From assembly GCA_051715425.1 (NCBI GenBank), contig JBPXJS010000002.1, positions 124,001-188,000 of the forward strand: DNA of 64,000 nt, in the 5' to 3' direction. A program made the translations under genes and the position numbers. Shown here one piece after another: positions 44,515-53,674 of this stretch (its first letter is position 1; the number at the start of each line of letters is the position of its first letter). The notes under the pieces were generated by a model. That model ran no database searches. It was not told the DNA's origin and was given only the letters and a program-made list of their open reading frames with translations. Source of the stretch: JAJTFA01 sp051715425 (GTDB taxonomy: Bacteria > Bacteroidota > Bacteroidia > UKL13-3).

Positions 44515-44953
44515 CTTTTCCTCCTCCAAATGAAATATCATTGCTTAGTTCGTTGGTATCATTATGCATGTAAGGGAAATGTGCTTTGAGTTTTTCGCCC
44601 GCCCTGGCTATGGCCAGACAGATGCCTTCTGCATATTTGTTTTGTTTAAAATAGGAAAGCATCAGTTCTTTTTCCTCATCCCAAAAACGTTGGGTTACTT
44701 TTTCATGGATACCGCTATCGCCCAAAATGGCAAATTTATGATCGGCATAAGCCACATAAAACAGAACCCCGTTTTTCAGTTCTGTGGCGTGCATGTTCAG
44801 TTTTTCAAATACCTCTTTGGCTCTGATATAAGCATCAACTTTGCAGTCGGCTTCAATATGCAAACGGATTTCTCCTGAGGTATTTAATTCTGCCTGTTTA
44901 ATAGCATCAACAATCTGTTGCTGCTCTTCATCCGTAAAAAAGGTTTTCGACAT
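44504..44953 (-). CDS. Small TPM domain protein
   Basis: 149 residues from ATG 44953. It has a stand-alone TPM domain (FFTDEEQQQIVDAIKQAELN, TSGEIRLHIEADCKVDAYI, GVLFYVAYADHKFAILGDSG) without signal peptide or membrane segment, and ends with a Gly/Lys tail. It lies between lemA (59 bases upstream) and the larger TPM gene (11-base overlap), so the three are probably one operon. Confidence 0.85.
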   Translation of the reverse strand: MSKTFFTDEEQQQIVDAIKQAELNTSGEIRLHIEADCKVDAYIRAKEVFEKLNMHATELKNGVLFYVAYADHKFAILGDSGIHEKVTQRFWDEEKELMLSYFKQNKYAEGICLAIARAGEKLKAHFPYMHNDTNELSNDISFGGGKDEQ

Positions 44954-45012
44954 ATAAAAAAATGAACGGATGGTGGAGCAGGATTGCCCGGTCACCATCC
45001 GTTTGATAGTAA

Positions 45013-45603
45013 TTAGAATTTTACTTCAGGGGCTTTTTCGGCTCCTGCTGTAGCTTCGAAATAGCCTTTTTTATCAAAGCCAAACATGCCACTGTATATT
45101 ACCTGAGGGAACCTGCGTATATAGGTATTATAGTCTTTCACGATATCATTAAATTTCTGGCGCTCAACAGTAATTCTGTTTTCTGTACCTTCCAGTTGAG
45201 ATTGCAACTCCAGGAAGTTTTGGGTAGCTTTTAACTGAGGATATTGCTCAGCAACCACCATCAACCTGCCGAGGGCCTGCGATAATTCGCCCTGTGATGA
45301 CTGGAATTTTTGAATTTGTTCAGGACTTAATTTGCTTGCATCAACCTTAATGGAAGAAGCATTGGCACGGGCCTGAATAACGTCTGTCAGGGTTTTTTGT
45401 TCAAAATTTGCAACACCTTTAACGGTATTTACCAGATTGGGAATCAGATCAAGGCGCCTTTGGTATACATTTTCTACCTGAGCCCAGGCCGAACTGGTTG
45501 CTTCCTGCTTGCTAACCATGGAATTATAGCTTCCGCAGCCGTTAAAAATAAGTAGCAGAAATAAACCTGCTACAACTAAAAGAATAATGGTTCCTTTTTT
45601 CAT
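45013..45603 (-). CDS. lemA: LemA family protein
   Basis: 196 residues. An N-terminal membrane segment (TIILLVVAGLFLLLIFNG) with a following Cys may be a lipobox or anchor. The rest is the all-helical LemA domain: VENVYQRRLDLIPNLVNTVK, then LSPEQIQKFQSSQGELSQAL, and LQSQLEGTENRITVERQKFN with the usual NxYxxxFP end (NTYIRRFPQVIYSG). Function is unknown; LemA and TPM proteins occur together in many bacteria, as here. Confidence 0.92.
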   Translation of the reverse strand: MKKGTIILLVVAGLFLLLIFNGCGSYNSMVSKQEATSSAWAQVENVYQRRLDLIPNLVNTVKGVANFEQKTLTDVIQARANASSIKVDASKLSPEQIQKFQSSQGELSQALGRLMVVAEQYPQLKATQNFLELQSQLEGTENRITVERQKFNDIVKDYNTYIRRFPQVIYSGMFGFDKKGYFEATAGAEKAPEVKF

Positions 45604-45763
45604 GTGTTTATGTTATTGACCCTTTGCAATATACAAATTCACATCCAAACGGCTGCTTACTGACAAAATGCCTTAAAGTTTTTTAAAATTTTGCTAATTA
45701 GCGTCATTCTTATAGGTTTGTGGGGCGCGCCTTATTTGTTAATCACAGCGCAACATATTTGTT

Positions 45764-46834
45764 ATGATATTTAAATCTGATTGCAGACATTTTAAGGGAC
45801 ATATTCCCTGTAAACCACATAAACAACACGGGTACCATTGTGCCGATTGCCCTTCTTACGAAAAAGTTTCGAAACGTATTCTTATCATTAAGCTTGGGGC
45901 GATTGGAGATGTAATCAGAACCACTCCGCTTATTGTTAAGTTTCGCAAAGATTTTCCGGGCTGCAAAATCACATGGCTAACGTGGACACCAGATATTCTT
46001 CCGGGATCACAGATTGATGAGATTCTGAAATGGGATCATAATTCCTTAATGTATGTTCAAAACAGCAGTTGGGATATAGCCATTAATCTGGATAAGGAAA
46101 AAGAAGCCGGAGCATTGTTAAAGGTGGTTGATTCTAAGGAGAAGTATGGTTTTGTGTTAAAGGACAATGAAATACAACCTTATAATGACCTGGCCGTACA
46201 TAAGTTCCTTACCGGAATGTTTGATGATGTAAGCAAGGCCAATACCAAATCGTACCTGCAGGAGATATTTGAAATATGCGGTTATACCCATCAGGGTGAG
46301 CCTTACCTCATGGATACACATGACGATAAGGGATATTCCTGGAAACTGCCCAAAGGCAAAAAAATTATTGGAATGAATACGGGCTGCGGGGGGCGTTGGA
46401 CTACGCGCCTTTGGAGTATTGATAAGTGGGTGGAGTTGGTAGGCCAGTTAAAGAAACAACACCCGGATGCGGAGATATTGTTGCTGGGTGGTGAAGCAGA
46501 AGATGCCCGTAATAAAGAAATACAGCAACGCAGCGGGGCAACTTACCTTGGATATTTTAGTTTGTATGAGTTTATTAATCTGGTAAATCACTGCCATTTG
46601 GTAATTACCCAGGTTACCATGGGTATGCATATTACATTGGCTCTTGGTAAAAAAATTGTGCTGATGAACAATATTTTCAACCCCCACGAATTTGATTTGT
46701 TTGGTAAAGGGGAAATTGTGGCACCCAACAAATCCTGCAAATGTTTTTACCGCGGCAGTTGTGTTGATGGAACAAGCTGTATGGAAGAACTCCCGGCAAG
46801 CAAAATAGCCGAAGCCGTATCAAGGCATTATTAA
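45764..46834 (+). CDS. Glycosyltransferase family 9 (heptosyltransferase-like) with Cys-rich ends
   Basis: 356 residues. The GT9 core starts at residue 38 with RILIIKLGAIGDVIRTTPLI and has the donor-binding half with GKKIIGMNTGCGGRWTTRLW, then AEILLLGGEAED. Unlike classical heptosyltransferases it has an extra N-terminal segment with Cys7, Cys16, Cys26, Cys29 and five His residues, and a Cys-rich C terminus (SCKCFYRGSCVDGTSCM). Together these could bind zinc or an iron-sulfur cluster. It probably adds a sugar to lipopolysaccharide core or a surface glycan. Divergent from lemA and monocistronic. Confidence 0.82.
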   Translation: MIFKSDCRHFKGHIPCKPHKQHGYHCADCPSYEKVSKRILIIKLGAIGDVIRTTPLIVKFRKDFPGCKITWLTWTPDILPGSQIDEILKWDHNSLMYVQNSSWDIAINLDKEKEAGALLKVVDSKEKYGFVLKDNEIQPYNDLAVHKFLTGMFDDVSKANTKSYLQEIFEICGYTHQGEPYLMDTHDDKGYSWKLPKGKKIIGMNTGCGGRWTTRLWSIDKWVELVGQLKKQHPDAEILLLGGEAEDARNKEIQQRSGATYLGYFSLYEFINLVNHCHLVITQVTMGMHITLALGKKIVLMNNIFNPHEFDLFGKGEIVAPNKSCKCFYRGSCVDGTSCMEELPASKIAEAVSRHY

Positions 46835-46904
46835 TACTATCCAATTTGCCGCACTTATAGGGCAAGGACTTTAAATGACCTGAAATTGCCTTAGATTAGC
46901 AGCA

Positions 46905-47045
46905 GTGTTAATGTGTTGAAGTGTTCATGTGCTGATGAGTATAAGCTGCAAAGCATTACCCTCCAGAAAACTATTAACTAACTTAACACTTAACATTTAG
47001 AATTTAAAATTACACCCTCATTCAAAACTCAATATTTAGCTTCAC
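46905..47045. repeat. Degenerate periodic repeat C (8-nt and 7-nt phases)
   Basis: Between two convergent 3' ends. Near 46905-46940 a GTGTTNAT-type octamer repeats about four times. From 46980 a heptad series CTTAACA, CTTAACA, TTTAGAA, TTTAAAA begins. The 20-base stretch at 46988-47007 matches 19 of 20 bases of 62434-62453 in repeat D. No coding frame fits. Confidence 0.55.
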
Positions 47046-47060
47046 AAAACAATTCATTCC

Positions 47061-48179
47061 TTAATACACCAGCCTTCCTATTTTGCCTTTCGGGCCGGCA
47101 AGGTAAACGGCTTTTCCTTTTTTTGCTTTTCTGACTGTGTGGAAGGGTTCATTGCTGCAAGTTGTCCATCTAAATTGATAAGAGAGGAAATCACAAACTA
47201 GAGAACCGATTTCTGTTCCTGAAGTTCCTGTTGAAATATAAACGGGATAACCATAACTTCTTTCTTTTGTTCTTTCAATTGCAAGTTCAATGCAAGACTT
47301 ATATCCTTTGGTATTCTCTCCGGGGTAAATATTGCTAATGGTGTTAACTTTATTTGAGTAGCAAAAGTTTGGTGAAGTTGTTTGTGTGTCATTTAAAAAA
47401 TCGCCACCTGCATAAAACCAATAATCGTTGGATTTTGCGAAAGAAAAGGCTCCCTGACTAGATGTTCCTTGTATCATGGGTAGACGGACAGGCCTATAAT
47501 CGTTCTTTTTTATATTCATCGAAATGAACCTGCTTATACTTCCACCCGTTACAAATCCGAAATCTTTTTTGCCCCAGCACCTTAAACTGGTACCACTGGC
47601 TGCAAATACAGCTTCGCCTTCCATAGCTCTTGGTGTTTTTGAGGTGTCGAGTTCCTGCCAGGTGTTTCCGCCATCGGTTGTTTTTAATAATACAAAATGC
47701 CCGTTAATAGGGTCGCCAACCAGCACTCCTTTTTTGTGGTCCCAAAAATCCATGGCATCTAAAAAGTAGGCAGTATCCATTCTTTTAAAAACTTCTTTCC
47801 ATGTAAGGCCACCATCAGTTGTTTTAAGAATATAGGCAGGCGTGCCGCTGCTCATAATGATTGCGGTTTGTTCATCAAAAGCTTCTATATCCCTGAAATC
47901 TGATTTTTCGTAACCTTTAATTTGTGAAAAGGAAAACGTTTTGCCTCCGTTTGTACTTCTGGCAATGGTTCCGCGGCTGCCACTTACCCAAACCACATCA
48001 TCATTAACCACACTTAAACCACGAAAAGAGGTTTTAGAAAAAACTACCCCTTCTCCACGGATATAACTATTGCTATCCAATACCTCCAGTTTTACCTGTG
48101 CCTGCAATTGGAGGGTCGACAGGTAAAGAAGGAACAGAAAAATAGATGGAATTTGAATGCGATTAATAAATTTGTTCAC
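47061..48179 (-). CDS. Exported YCF48/BNR-repeat beta-propeller protein
   Basis: 372 residues. GTG start at 48179; the upstream frame has a stop within 22 bases and no ATG occurs early. Signal peptide (IQIPSIFLFLLYLSTLQLQAQ). The body has repeated propeller blades with BNR-like motifs: SRGTIARSTNGGKTFSFSQI, AYILKTTDGGLTWKEVF, VLLKTTDGGNTWQELDTS. This is the pattern of YCF48-like and oxidoreductase-like propellers. Function is unknown. Its start codon directly abuts the divergent start of the lipoprotein gene at 48180. Confidence 0.82.
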   Translation of the reverse strand: MNKFINRIQIPSIFLFLLYLSTLQLQAQVKLEVLDSNSYIRGEGVVFSKTSFRGLSVVNDDVVWVSGSRGTIARSTNGGKTFSFSQIKGYEKSDFRDIEAFDEQTAIIMSSGTPAYILKTTDGGLTWKEVFKRMDTAYFLDAMDFWDHKKGVLVGDPINGHFVLLKTTDGGNTWQELDTSKTPRAMEGEAVFAASGTSLRCWGKKDFGFVTGGSISRFISMNIKKNDYRPVRLPMIQGTSSQGAFSFAKSNDYWFYAGGDFLNDTQTTSPNFCYSNKVNTISNIYPGENTKGYKSCIELAIERTKERSYGYPVYISTGTSGTEIGSLVCDFLSYQFRWTTCSNEPFHTVRKAKKGKAVYLAGPKGKIGRLVY

Positions 48180-48740
48180 GTGATCAAATATAAAGGTTTA
48201 ATTATCGTGTTGCTGTTTTTGCAGGGTTGCATCAGCAAACAAATAGCTTATTTTGAAGTAAGCCCTTATGCCCGTGTAAAATCAGATAAAATTGATCAAC
48301 CCCTTTATGTACGTTTCAGCAACCGGGTTAATGATGCCTTCGAGATGAAACAGCCAGGGATTACGGTATCTGTAACCCAGTTTCACCAATCGTTGCAGTT
48401 TGCACTTAGCCGCTCTTTCAGCGATTTGTTTAGTGAAGTGCTCCCTGCCAATAATCCTGTTGGTTTTATATTGGATGTGCAGCGTATGGAGAGTAGCTGG
48501 GAAATAAAAGAGAAGAAAAAGTTTAACCAATATGGTCAGGAGGTACATGAAAATGATATCTGGTGTGTGATGCTGTATGCTTCTAGCATTTACAGAAATG
48601 AATTATTGGTTTCTCAGTCGACAGGAACTGTAAAAGTAAAGCTTAACGAAAACCAGATTTATACTGTTGATGCAGCTTTTAAGGAGGCTGTAAAACAAGC
48701 CTGCGCCAATATGGCTCAGGATCATTATAATAAACGGTGA
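48180..48740 (+). CDS. Lipoprotein of unknown function
   Basis: 186 residues when started at GTG 48180, which gives a compact lipoprotein signal VIKYKGLIIVLLFLQGC with Cys17. A longer frame from TTG 48108 would overlap the divergent gene and spoil the signal. The mature part has KIDQPLYVRFSNRVNDAFEM and FSDLFSEVLPANNPVGFILD and resembles small lipoproteins with a TolB-N or LptE-like fold, but I do not recognise it with confidence. It overlaps a possible early GTG start of hpt. Confidence 0.6.
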   Translation: MIKYKGLIIVLLFLQGCISKQIAYFEVSPYARVKSDKIDQPLYVRFSNRVNDAFEMKQPGITVSVTQFHQSLQFALSRSFSDLFSEVLPANNPVGFILDVQRMESSWEIKEKKKFNQYGQEVHENDIWCVMLYASSIYRNELLVSQSTGTVKVKLNENQIYTVDAAFKEAVKQACANMAQDHYNKR

Positions 48741-48778
48741 TTGAAATATCAGATGATCATCCTAAATTGCCCCGAAAA

Positions 48779-49327
48779 ATGAGAGCCATGCCCATATTAA
48801 AAGTACATGAACGCGAGTTCGAACCTTTTATCTTTTCAGATGAAGTGGCATTGCGTGTACAAGAGATAGCCCAACAAATTAGTACGGAATATGAGGGCAA
48901 AAACCCCTTGTTTCTGGCTGTGCTAAACGGGGCATTTATTTTTGCTGCCGACTTATTAAGGCAAATCAGTTTACAAAGCGAGATTTCTTTTGTGAAAATA
49001 GCCAGTTACGAAGGCACCCAATCATCGGGCAGTATTAAGCAATTGATTGGTTTTACTGAGGCACTGGAAGGCAGGCATGTGGTGATACTGGAAGATATTG
49101 TAGATACCGGCCTCAGTATGCAACACATTATAGAGCAGGTAAAAAAACACCAGCCGGCCTCCGTAAAAATTGCCACTTTATTGCTAAAACCTACTTCACT
49201 AAAAGTGGATTTAAAGATTGATTATACCGGGTTTGAGATTGAAAGCCGCTTTGTGTTAGGCTATGGAATGGATTATGACGGAATAGGGCGTAACCTGCCT
49301 CATATTTATGTAGAAAGATTGCAATAA
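48779..49327 (+). CDS. hpt: Hypoxanthine phosphoribosyltransferase
   Basis: 182 residues from ATG 48779. Other possible starts are ATG 48788 and GTG 48737, the last overlapping the lipoprotein stop by GTGA. Purine salvage: converts hypoxanthine and PRPP to IMP. The type I PRTase fold shows FLAVLNGAFIFAADLLRQI, the flexible loop FVKIASYEGTQSSGSIK, and the PRPP motif VVILEDIVDTGLSMQ. Guanine could also be used. It lies 55 bases upstream of adk, a sensible purine neighbourhood. Confidence 0.9.
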   Translation: MRAMPILKVHEREFEPFIFSDEVALRVQEIAQQISTEYEGKNPLFLAVLNGAFIFAADLLRQISLQSEISFVKIASYEGTQSSGSIKQLIGFTEALEGRHVVILEDIVDTGLSMQHIIEQVKKHQPASVKIATLLLKPTSLKVDLKIDYTGFEIESRFVLGYGMDYDGIGRNLPHIYVERLQ

Positions 49328-49382
49328 ATCATTCCTCATTGCCAATAAAAAGTGTTAATTCGCACCGTTAAAAAATACATCC

Positions 49383-49952
49383 ATGCTAAACATTGTATTA
49401 TTTGGCCCTCCGGGCGCAGGCAAAGGTACTCAATCTGCTAAATTGATTGAAAAATTCGGATTGGTACACCTTTCCACAGGCGATATATTCAGAGCCAATA
49501 TGAAGGGCGGAACCGAATTGGGCAACCTTGCTAAAAGTTTTATCGATCAGGGCAAACTGGTACCAGATGAGGTAACCATTAAAATGCTCGAATCCGAAGC
49601 TAATAAAACACCGGATGCCAAAGGATATATTTTTGACGGATTTCCCAGAACAGGTGCACAGGCAAAAGCGCTGGATGCTTTTCTTGAATCGCGTGGTACC
49701 ACTATTAGTATGATGCTTGCCCTGGAAGTAGAGGAAGAGGAATTGCGCAAACGCTTATTGATAAGAGGCAAAGACAGTGGCCGCGCTGATGATCAGGATC
49801 CTGCCATTATTCAGAAGAGAATAGATGTGTATAACGCTGAAACCATGCCGGTTAAAGACTATTATTCAGCACAGGGAAAGTATAAAGGGATTGATGGAAT
49901 AGGAGAGATTGACGTTATTTTTAACTCCCTTTGTAAGGCCATTGCCGAATAA
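49383..49952 (+). CDS. adk: Adenylate kinase
   Basis: 189 residues, the short-LID form. P-loop GPPGAGKGT at residues 8-16; NMP-binding region VHLSTGDIFRANMKGGTELG; GYIFDGFPRTGAQAKALD; LID stub RGKDSGRADDQDPAIIQKR without zinc cysteines. Interconverts AMP, ADP and ATP in the cytosol. It follows hpt and precedes obg on the same strand with gaps of 55 and 107 bases. Confidence 0.97.
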   Translation: MLNIVLFGPPGAGKGTQSAKLIEKFGLVHLSTGDIFRANMKGGTELGNLAKSFIDQGKLVPDEVTIKMLESEANKTPDAKGYIFDGFPRTGAQAKALDAFLESRGTTISMMLALEVEEEELRKRLLIRGKDSGRADDQDPAIIQKRIDVYNAETMPVKDYYSAQGKYKGIDGIGEIDVIFNSLCKAIAE

Positions 49953-50024
49953 GCTGCAATCATTGGTGAGTTTACATATAATGACTGATATTCAGGCACA
50001 GATGATGCCCTGAATTAATTTGTC

Positions 50025-50032
50025 TATCTTCG
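50025..50032 (+). promoter_or_regulatory. Possible -7 promoter box for obg
   Basis: TATCTTCG, one base off TAnnTTTG, lies 27 bases before the ATG at 50060 in the 107-base adk-obg gap. No clear -33 TTG. Confidence 0.3.
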
Positions 50033-50059
50033 CGCCTCTATTTTTCACATTTATACTAC

Positions 50060-51052
50060 ATGGCTGAAAGCAATTTTGTTGATTACGTAAAGATTTGTTG
50101 CCGCACCGGAAAGGGTGGAGCCGGTAATGTGCATTTTCACAGAGATAAACATACCACCAAAGGTGGTCCTGATGGGGGTGACGGAGGCAGAGGAGGAAAT
50201 ATTATTCTAAAGGGTAATGCCCAATTGTGGACCCTGCTGCATTTAAAGTATCGTAAACATGTAATTGCCGAAGCCGGTGAAAACGGTGGAGCCAAGTTGT
50301 GCTCGGGTGCTGATGGCAAAGATGAAATACTGGAAGTGCCGCTGGGTACTGTTGCAAAAGATGCTGAAACCGGAGAGTTATTGTTTGAGATTACCGAAGA
50401 CGGGCAGGAACATATTCTGCTTATGGGTGGGCGTGGTGGATTAGGAAATAACCACTTTAAAAGTGCCACCCAACAATCGCCACGATTTGCACAACCGGGC
50501 GAACCTGGTAAAGAAGAATGGAAAATTCTGGAGCTGAAAATATTGGCCGATGTTGGTTTGGTTGGATTTCCTAATGCAGGTAAATCAACCTTATTATCCG
50601 TATTAAGTGCCGCCAAGCCCGAAATAGCCGATTATCCTTTTACGACCCTTGTGCCGAATCTGGGCATTGTTCCTTACCACGATTATAAAAGTTTTGTAAT
50701 GGCCGATATTCCCGGCATAATAGAAGGAGCACACTCCGGTAAGGGGTTAGGTACCCGGTTTTTGCGCCATATTGAACGAAATGCCACCTTGTTGTTTTTG
50801 ATTCCTGCGGATAGCAAGGATATTAAAGCTGAGTATAAAATTCTGGTAAACGAGCTTAAATTATACAATAAGGAACTGCTTGATAAAAAACGCTTGCTTG
50901 CCATAAGCAAATCGGATATGCTGGATGAGGAGCTGATGAAAGAAATTAAAAAAGAATTACCGAGGAATATCCCTCATGTATTTATCAGTTCTGCCACAGG
51001 ATACCAGATTCCACAATTAAAAGACAAGCTCTGGAAGCTGATTAACGAGTAG
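50060..51052 (+). CDS. obg: Obg/CgtA GTPase
   Basis: 330 residues. The glycine-rich Obg fold occupies residues 1-160 (CRTGKGGAGNVHFHRDKHTT, GGPDGGDGGRGGNIIL), then the G domain with G1 GFPNAGKST at 169-177, G3 ADIPGIIEG, and G4 reading SKSD (usually NKxD). The optional OCT domain is absent. It binds the 50S subunit and acts in ribosome assembly and stress. It overlaps the convergent membrane-protein gene by 11 bases. Confidence 0.96.
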   Translation: MAESNFVDYVKICCRTGKGGAGNVHFHRDKHTTKGGPDGGDGGRGGNIILKGNAQLWTLLHLKYRKHVIAEAGENGGAKLCSGADGKDEILEVPLGTVAKDAETGELLFEITEDGQEHILLMGGRGGLGNNHFKSATQQSPRFAQPGEPGKEEWKILELKILADVGLVGFPNAGKSTLLSVLSAAKPEIADYPFTTLVPNLGIVPYHDYKSFVMADIPGIIEGAHSGKGLGTRFLRHIERNATLLFLIPADSKDIKAEYKILVNELKLYNKELLDKKRLLAISKSDMLDEELMKEIKKELPRNIPHVFISSATGYQIPQLKDKLWKLINE

Positions 51053-52370
51053 GTTTTACTTCTTTACTCAACAGGTTTCTAAACACTAAAATAAAACAAA
51101 TCAATGCGGGAATCCACAACATGCGCCCGCCAAGTCTGTGTGATGGATTAGCCAGTGTTGCACAAATAACGGTATTCACAAACATGGTTATCAAAAGTAA
51201 AACACTTGTTGTATCAACATGCCTCGTGGCAATAAGCTTATATATGAGCAAAACAAAAGCACCTACAAAAAACAAGACCACGCTATAGGAGAGCATATTG
51301 TTTCTCCATGCGGAAATGGTTAAAATTCCCTCATTAAACTGAACAGCCTTATTTGCCCTGCTTAAGTCGGATGGGATAAACGATCCGATTCTTTCTTTCA
51401 AAGTGATTTCATTGGCAAAGGAGTAGCTGCCCTCACCTGTATCAAACATAAAAAGTTGTTTTAAACTTTGCGAAAAAGCGGCTTTAATATGAAGGAGGAT
51501 AAAATGAGGATCAGCCAGACTGGCCTCAACCAGTTGTTGCATTTCGTCTTTATTGGCCTGCCATCCACCCAGCTTCATCAGCGGACTTTTTTCTTCCCAT
51601 AAAAATTCTACAGCCGACATGTTTAAAGAATCCTGATAGGCACAAAGTTTATACTGGTGCTGATCACATGTTGTGGCAAGCAACTCCTTCATTATGCCTG
51701 TTTCTACCATAGAGCCTGCTATAAATATATACTTCGATTTTGAAACCGCAGAGCCCATTACTGCAATACCTGAAATGGCTAACACAAGGCTTATCAGGTG
51801 TGTTTTGTATGATAAGGTTTTGGTGAAAAACTGATAAACCAAACTGATAAGAATGGTTGTTATAGAAATAAGCACATTTGACATATGCATGGCATTGGCC
51901 AGAAAAAAAAGTGCATAAAGGCTGATGAGAATTCTTCTGTTGAAGTTGTTTTTTGCCGTAAGCATCAGAATAAGACTGAGACAGCATATGGGTGTAAATA
52001 CATCCGACATCAACATGGAGGAGATCCAGGAAAGAGGAGTGAAAAAACTTAAAACTGCAATCACCAGAAGAAACTTTAAGTCTGTGTGTGTATTTCCTGC
52101 AACACTTGCAACCATTAGCCTGATGAGAAAGGAAAGCAAAAAACTTTGCGCAAAAATGGTGAGCCAAAGGGATTGTCCGCCCAGGCTGGTAAGCCAGATA
52201 AAAATACCATACGTAATTGGTCTGTCGAAAGGTGGTTTAAACTCAAACCCTGAAACAATATACGTTGATGAATCAGGGCAGAGTACCGGAAATCCATTTG
52301 AAAAAGCAAAACTCATCAGCAATAAGCTGCCAACAATGATGCTGATATATTTAAAAAGCTTTTGTTGCAT
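51042..52370 (-). CDS. Multi-pass membrane protein, possible GT-C glycosyltransferase
   Basis: 442 residues with about ten hydrophobic segments. The first periplasmic loop contains an acidic residue after the first segment (FPVLCPDSSTYIVSG), reminiscent of GT-C enzymes, and a soluble loop of about 130 residues (KELLATTCDQHQYKLCAYQD through the SFANEITL region) sits in the last third. I cannot assign a family. It overlaps the upstream metallophosphoesterase gene by one base, which suggests co-expression. Confidence 0.6.
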   Translation of the reverse strand: MQQKLFKYISIIVGSLLLMSFAFSNGFPVLCPDSSTYIVSGFEFKPPFDRPITYGIFIWLTSLGGQSLWLTIFAQSFLLSFLIRLMVASVAGNTHTDLKFLLVIAVLSFFTPLSWISSMLMSDVFTPICCLSLILMLTAKNNFNRRILISLYALFFLANAMHMSNVLISITTILISLVYQFFTKTLSYKTHLISLVLAISGIAVMGSAVSKSKYIFIAGSMVETGIMKELLATTCDQHQYKLCAYQDSLNMSAVEFLWEEKSPLMKLGGWQANKDEMQQLVEASLADPHFILLHIKAAFSQSLKQLFMFDTGEGSYSFANEITLKERIGSFIPSDLSRANKAVQFNEGILTISAWRNNMLSYSVVLFFVGAFVLLIYKLIATRHVDTTSVLLLITMFVNTVICATLANPSHRLGGRMLWIPALICFILVFRNLLSKEVKPTR

Positions 52371-53629
52371 TAAGCCCTGTGCAGTTCAAAAATGGTTATT
52401 TCAGGAAGTATACCAACACGTCCCGGGTACCCAAGAAATCCGAATCCGCGGTTTACGTATAATTGTTGTTCACCTTCTTTATATAAACCGGCCCAATGCG
52501 GATAAATCCATTGCGATGGACTCCATTTAATTCCTGCCGCCTCAATTCCGAACTGGAAACCGTGGGTATGCCCGCTAAAGGTGGCATCAATTTCTTTGTA
52601 TTGTTTACTAATCATCGAATCAAAATGCGATGGATCATGTGATAGAAGTAATTTTACAGGTACATCCTGCATACCGGCAATAGCTTTATCCATATTGCCA
52701 AACTTTTGAAACCGGCCTTTATCGCCCCAGTTTTCTACACCAACAAGGCCTATTTTGTTTCCTCCTTTTTCCAATATCAGGTGTTCATTACGCATCAGGT
52801 TCCAGCCCATATCTTTATGCACTTTTACCAGGTCATCAAGATTTTTTGCTTTTGCTTCAGCCGTGGTCCATTGGATATAATCACCATAATCATGGTTGCC
52901 AAAAATGCTATACACACCCATTGGGGCTTTTACTTCGCCAAAATGATCCATGAGGTGAAAAGCCTCATCTGTTCTGTTGTTCACCAGGTCTCCGGTAAAA
53001 AATATCAGATCGGGTTTTTCCTGCATCAGCATCTGCACACCTTTGTGTACCGAATCTTTATCAAACAAACTCCCCGTATGGATATCGGAAAGCTGCCCCA
53101 CTTTTAAGCCCTCAAAAGCAAAAGGAAGATTTTTAAGATATAAAGGCACGCGGTGAATTTTATAATCATAAGCGCCTTTAAAAATACCTTTGCTTAAAAT
53201 CACAAATGGAATACTTCCGGTTATAATGCCCGCTGTTGAAATAAATTCAGCCCTTGTAATGCCTTTTGATGCTGTCTCCACTTGCTTTTTAGGTGGATTA
53301 ATTTTTTTGTAGAGCCAAACAAAAAGTCTTCGTACATCATCCACCAGCAGGAATAAACAAATAAGAAACTTAGAGAGATAAATAATAAAAATAAAGGACG
53401 AAACGTACGTGCGGTAATACATATTGGTTTCCAGATTCAAAAACAGGTATCCGGAAATAAAAAGGAAAGAAATACCAATGGTGAGTCCGAAATAGATCCG
53501 TTTCCATCTTTTCAGGGCTGATGGTTTTCGTTTATTTACAATTGTTCTAACGGCCTGCCAGGAATACAGGTCAACCAGGGTGATGAAAGCAAGTACAGAA
53601 AGAATTAATTTTATTTTGAATTCAAGCAT
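52370..53629 (-). CDS. Membrane-bound metallophosphoesterase (YaeI-like)
   Basis: 419 residues. About four hydrophobic segments in the first 130 residues anchor it. The calcineurin-like domain follows: KVGQLSDIHTGSLFD, FFTGDLVNNRTDEAF, YSIFGNHDYGDYIQW, LLLSHDPSHFDSM and ATFSGHTHGFQFG, covering all metal-binding motifs. It ends PGRVGILPEITIFEL, as in YaeI-type lipid pyrophosphatase relatives. Substrate unknown. One-base overlap with the next gene downstream; nine bases from divergent open frame of ispE. Confidence 0.9.
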   Translation of the reverse strand: MLEFKIKLILSVLAFITLVDLYSWQAVRTIVNKRKPSALKRWKRIYFGLTIGISFLFISGYLFLNLETNMYYRTYVSSFIFIIYLSKFLICLFLLVDDVRRLFVWLYKKINPPKKQVETASKGITRAEFISTAGIITGSIPFVILSKGIFKGAYDYKIHRVPLYLKNLPFAFEGLKVGQLSDIHTGSLFDKDSVHKGVQMLMQEKPDLIFFTGDLVNNRTDEAFHLMDHFGEVKAPMGVYSIFGNHDYGDYIQWTTAEAKAKNLDDLVKVHKDMGWNLMRNEHLILEKGGNKIGLVGVENWGDKGRFQKFGNMDKAIAGMQDVPVKLLLSHDPSHFDSMISKQYKEIDATFSGHTHGFQFGIEAAGIKWSPSQWIYPHWAGLYKEGEQQLYVNRGFGFLGYPGRVGILPEITIFELHRA

Positions 53630-53674
53630 TTTTTTAAATTGAATTACGCATTTTGCAACGCAAAGGTATCTGAA

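Noticed and set aside
50137..50616. 159-codon minus-strand frame inside obg
   Set aside because: Shadow of the glycine-rich Obg domain; Pro/Ser-rich with no family match.
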